Assembly (NCBI GenBank): GCA_964440345.1
Contig: CAYTSA010000102.1
Span: 1-13,015, forward strand
DNA: 13,015 bases
Direction of reading: 5' to 3'
Source: CAYTSA01 sp964440345
GTDB taxonomy: Bacteria; Desulfobacterota; Desulfovibrionia; Desulfovibrionales; Desulfovibrionaceae
Below the pieces are notes generated by a model that was not told the DNA's origin, did not search any database, and saw only the letters and a program-made list of their open reading frames with translations. The translations under genes and the position numbers were made by a program. Within the stretch, counting starts at the first letter, position 1; the number at the start of each line of letters is the position of its first letter. Positions 12,661 through 13,015 of this stretch are shown one piece after another.

Positions 12661-13015
12661 CCCTAGAGCATTACAGGATAAGCAAGCAATATCCGTGGTC
12701 ATCCTAAATCCACCGCCTGACAGCGCTGGCCAGGCAAGCCGGCTACAGGTCAGGGAGGAGTTGCCTCAGGTTACTACTCGCACGATACGTTACATTAATA
12801 CGTCATAGTGTAGGGGCGACCCTTGCGGTCGCCCGCCCAAATGGTCTGCCTTGATGCTCCATTGAGCATGGCGGCGACGCCTCGTTGGTGATAGATTTGT
12901 GTTTGCAAACGCATTCTATCTGTTTGGTTTTCCGAACGTAACATGGTATTTTTAATTTTATGGCTATGCCCTTTGCTCCGAAGCTCCCACATCTGTCAGT
13001 AAAGTCGAGGTCTCT
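12661..13015. other. Intergenic region without a credible gene
   Basis: About 355 bases after the CsoR-like gene. It contains an imperfect hairpin region with outer arms CCTGAC (12716-12721) and GTCAGG (12749-12754) and an inner CTGGC/GCCGG stem. No U run follows, so it is not a clear terminator. The GGGCGACC repeat element (12814-12834) and a small ATGCTC-CATT-GAGCAT hairpin (12854-12869) follow. The final 100 bases are AT-richer and show nothing I recognise. The one short minus-strand frame (12795-12992) reads through the repeat and is probably not coding. Confidence 0.7.
12814..12834. repeat. GGGCGACC/GGTCGCCC inverted-repeat element
   Basis: Perfect 8-bp arms GGGCGACC (12814-12821) and GGTCGCCC (12827-12834) with loop CTTGC, preceded by TAG. 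This palindrome is familiar as a dispersed intergenic repeat in many bacterial genomes, and reads as GDRKGRPY-like peptides in false gene calls. Copies elsewhere in this genome are expected but cannot be seen in this window. Confidence 0.65.

Noticed and set aside
12716..12754. Terminator for the CsoR-like gene
   Set aside because: The hairpin is imperfect and no U run follows it.
12795..12992. Small minus-strand reading frame of 65 codons
   Set aside because: It translates the GGGCGACC repeat into the GDRKGRPY-type peptide common in false gene calls and has no ribosome site.
1..13015. CRISPR array, tRNA, rRNA or insertion sequence
   Set aside because: No regularly spaced repeats, cloverleaf-like segments, rRNA segments or transposase motifs were seen.

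Overview
The window looks like the chromosome of a Gram-negative, respiring, probably anaerobic bacterium. The best guess is a sulfate- or sulfur-metabolising member of the Desulfobacterota, such as a Desulfovibrio relative. This rests on a Tat-exported molybdoenzyme with Fe-S and cytochrome b partners, a small exported c-type cytochrome, several exported rhodaneses and a probable selenoprotein. The taxon is an inference and is not proven by any marker gene here.

Left arm (1-4921, all on the minus strand, read right to left): a light-sensing operon. It starts with a 615-aa regulator made of an XRE-type helix-turn-helix and four PAS domains. Four bases later comes a BphO-type heme oxygenase, which makes biliverdin. 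This overlaps by 8 nt a bacteriophytochrome histidine kinase (PAS-GAF-PHY-PAS-HisKA-HATPase) whose C-terminal tail runs off the window edge. The phytochrome keeps the chromophore cysteine, the PASDIP motif, the pocket histidines, the PRxSF tongue motif and the phospho-acceptor histidine.

Middle (4922-5267): a divergent control region. It holds an inverted repeat at the start codon of the HTH-PAS gene, a perfect 19-bp AT-rich palindrome, a terminator-like hairpin, and a promoter (TTGACA-17-TATGAC) whose spacer is filled by a 19-bp G/C-tract palindrome of the CsoR/CstR operator type.

Right arm (5268-12660): a sulfur-redox gene cluster. In order it encodes a periplasmic monoheme cytochrome c, a Phs/Psr-type molybdopterin oxidoreductase, a four-cluster ferredoxin subunit with a C-terminal membrane anchor, a four-helix cytochrome b, and a lipoprotein with three rhodanese domains. 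A strong terminator follows, and then a gene encoding an exported rhodanese-thioredoxin fusion. That gene carries an in-frame TGA at residue 120. The TGA aligns exactly with the second cysteine of the C-x4-C loop in the neighbouring rhodanese, and a hairpin with a GGGC loop lies 25 nt after it, so the codon very probably specifies selenocysteine. Converging on it is a TorD-family chaperone, and divergent from that is a CsoR-family regulator with two cysteines 29 residues apart and Tyr where copper sensors have His. This matches a CstR-like persulfide sensor.

Model: persulfide or polysulfide oxidises the CstR-like repressor, which frees the 5145-5173 promoter. The membrane-anchored oxidoreductase then exchanges electrons between the quinone pool and a sulfur compound, while the exported rhodaneses, including the Sec enzyme, handle sulfane sulfur in the periplasm. 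The last 355 bases hold no credible gene but include a GGGCGACC/GGTCGCCC inverted-repeat element.
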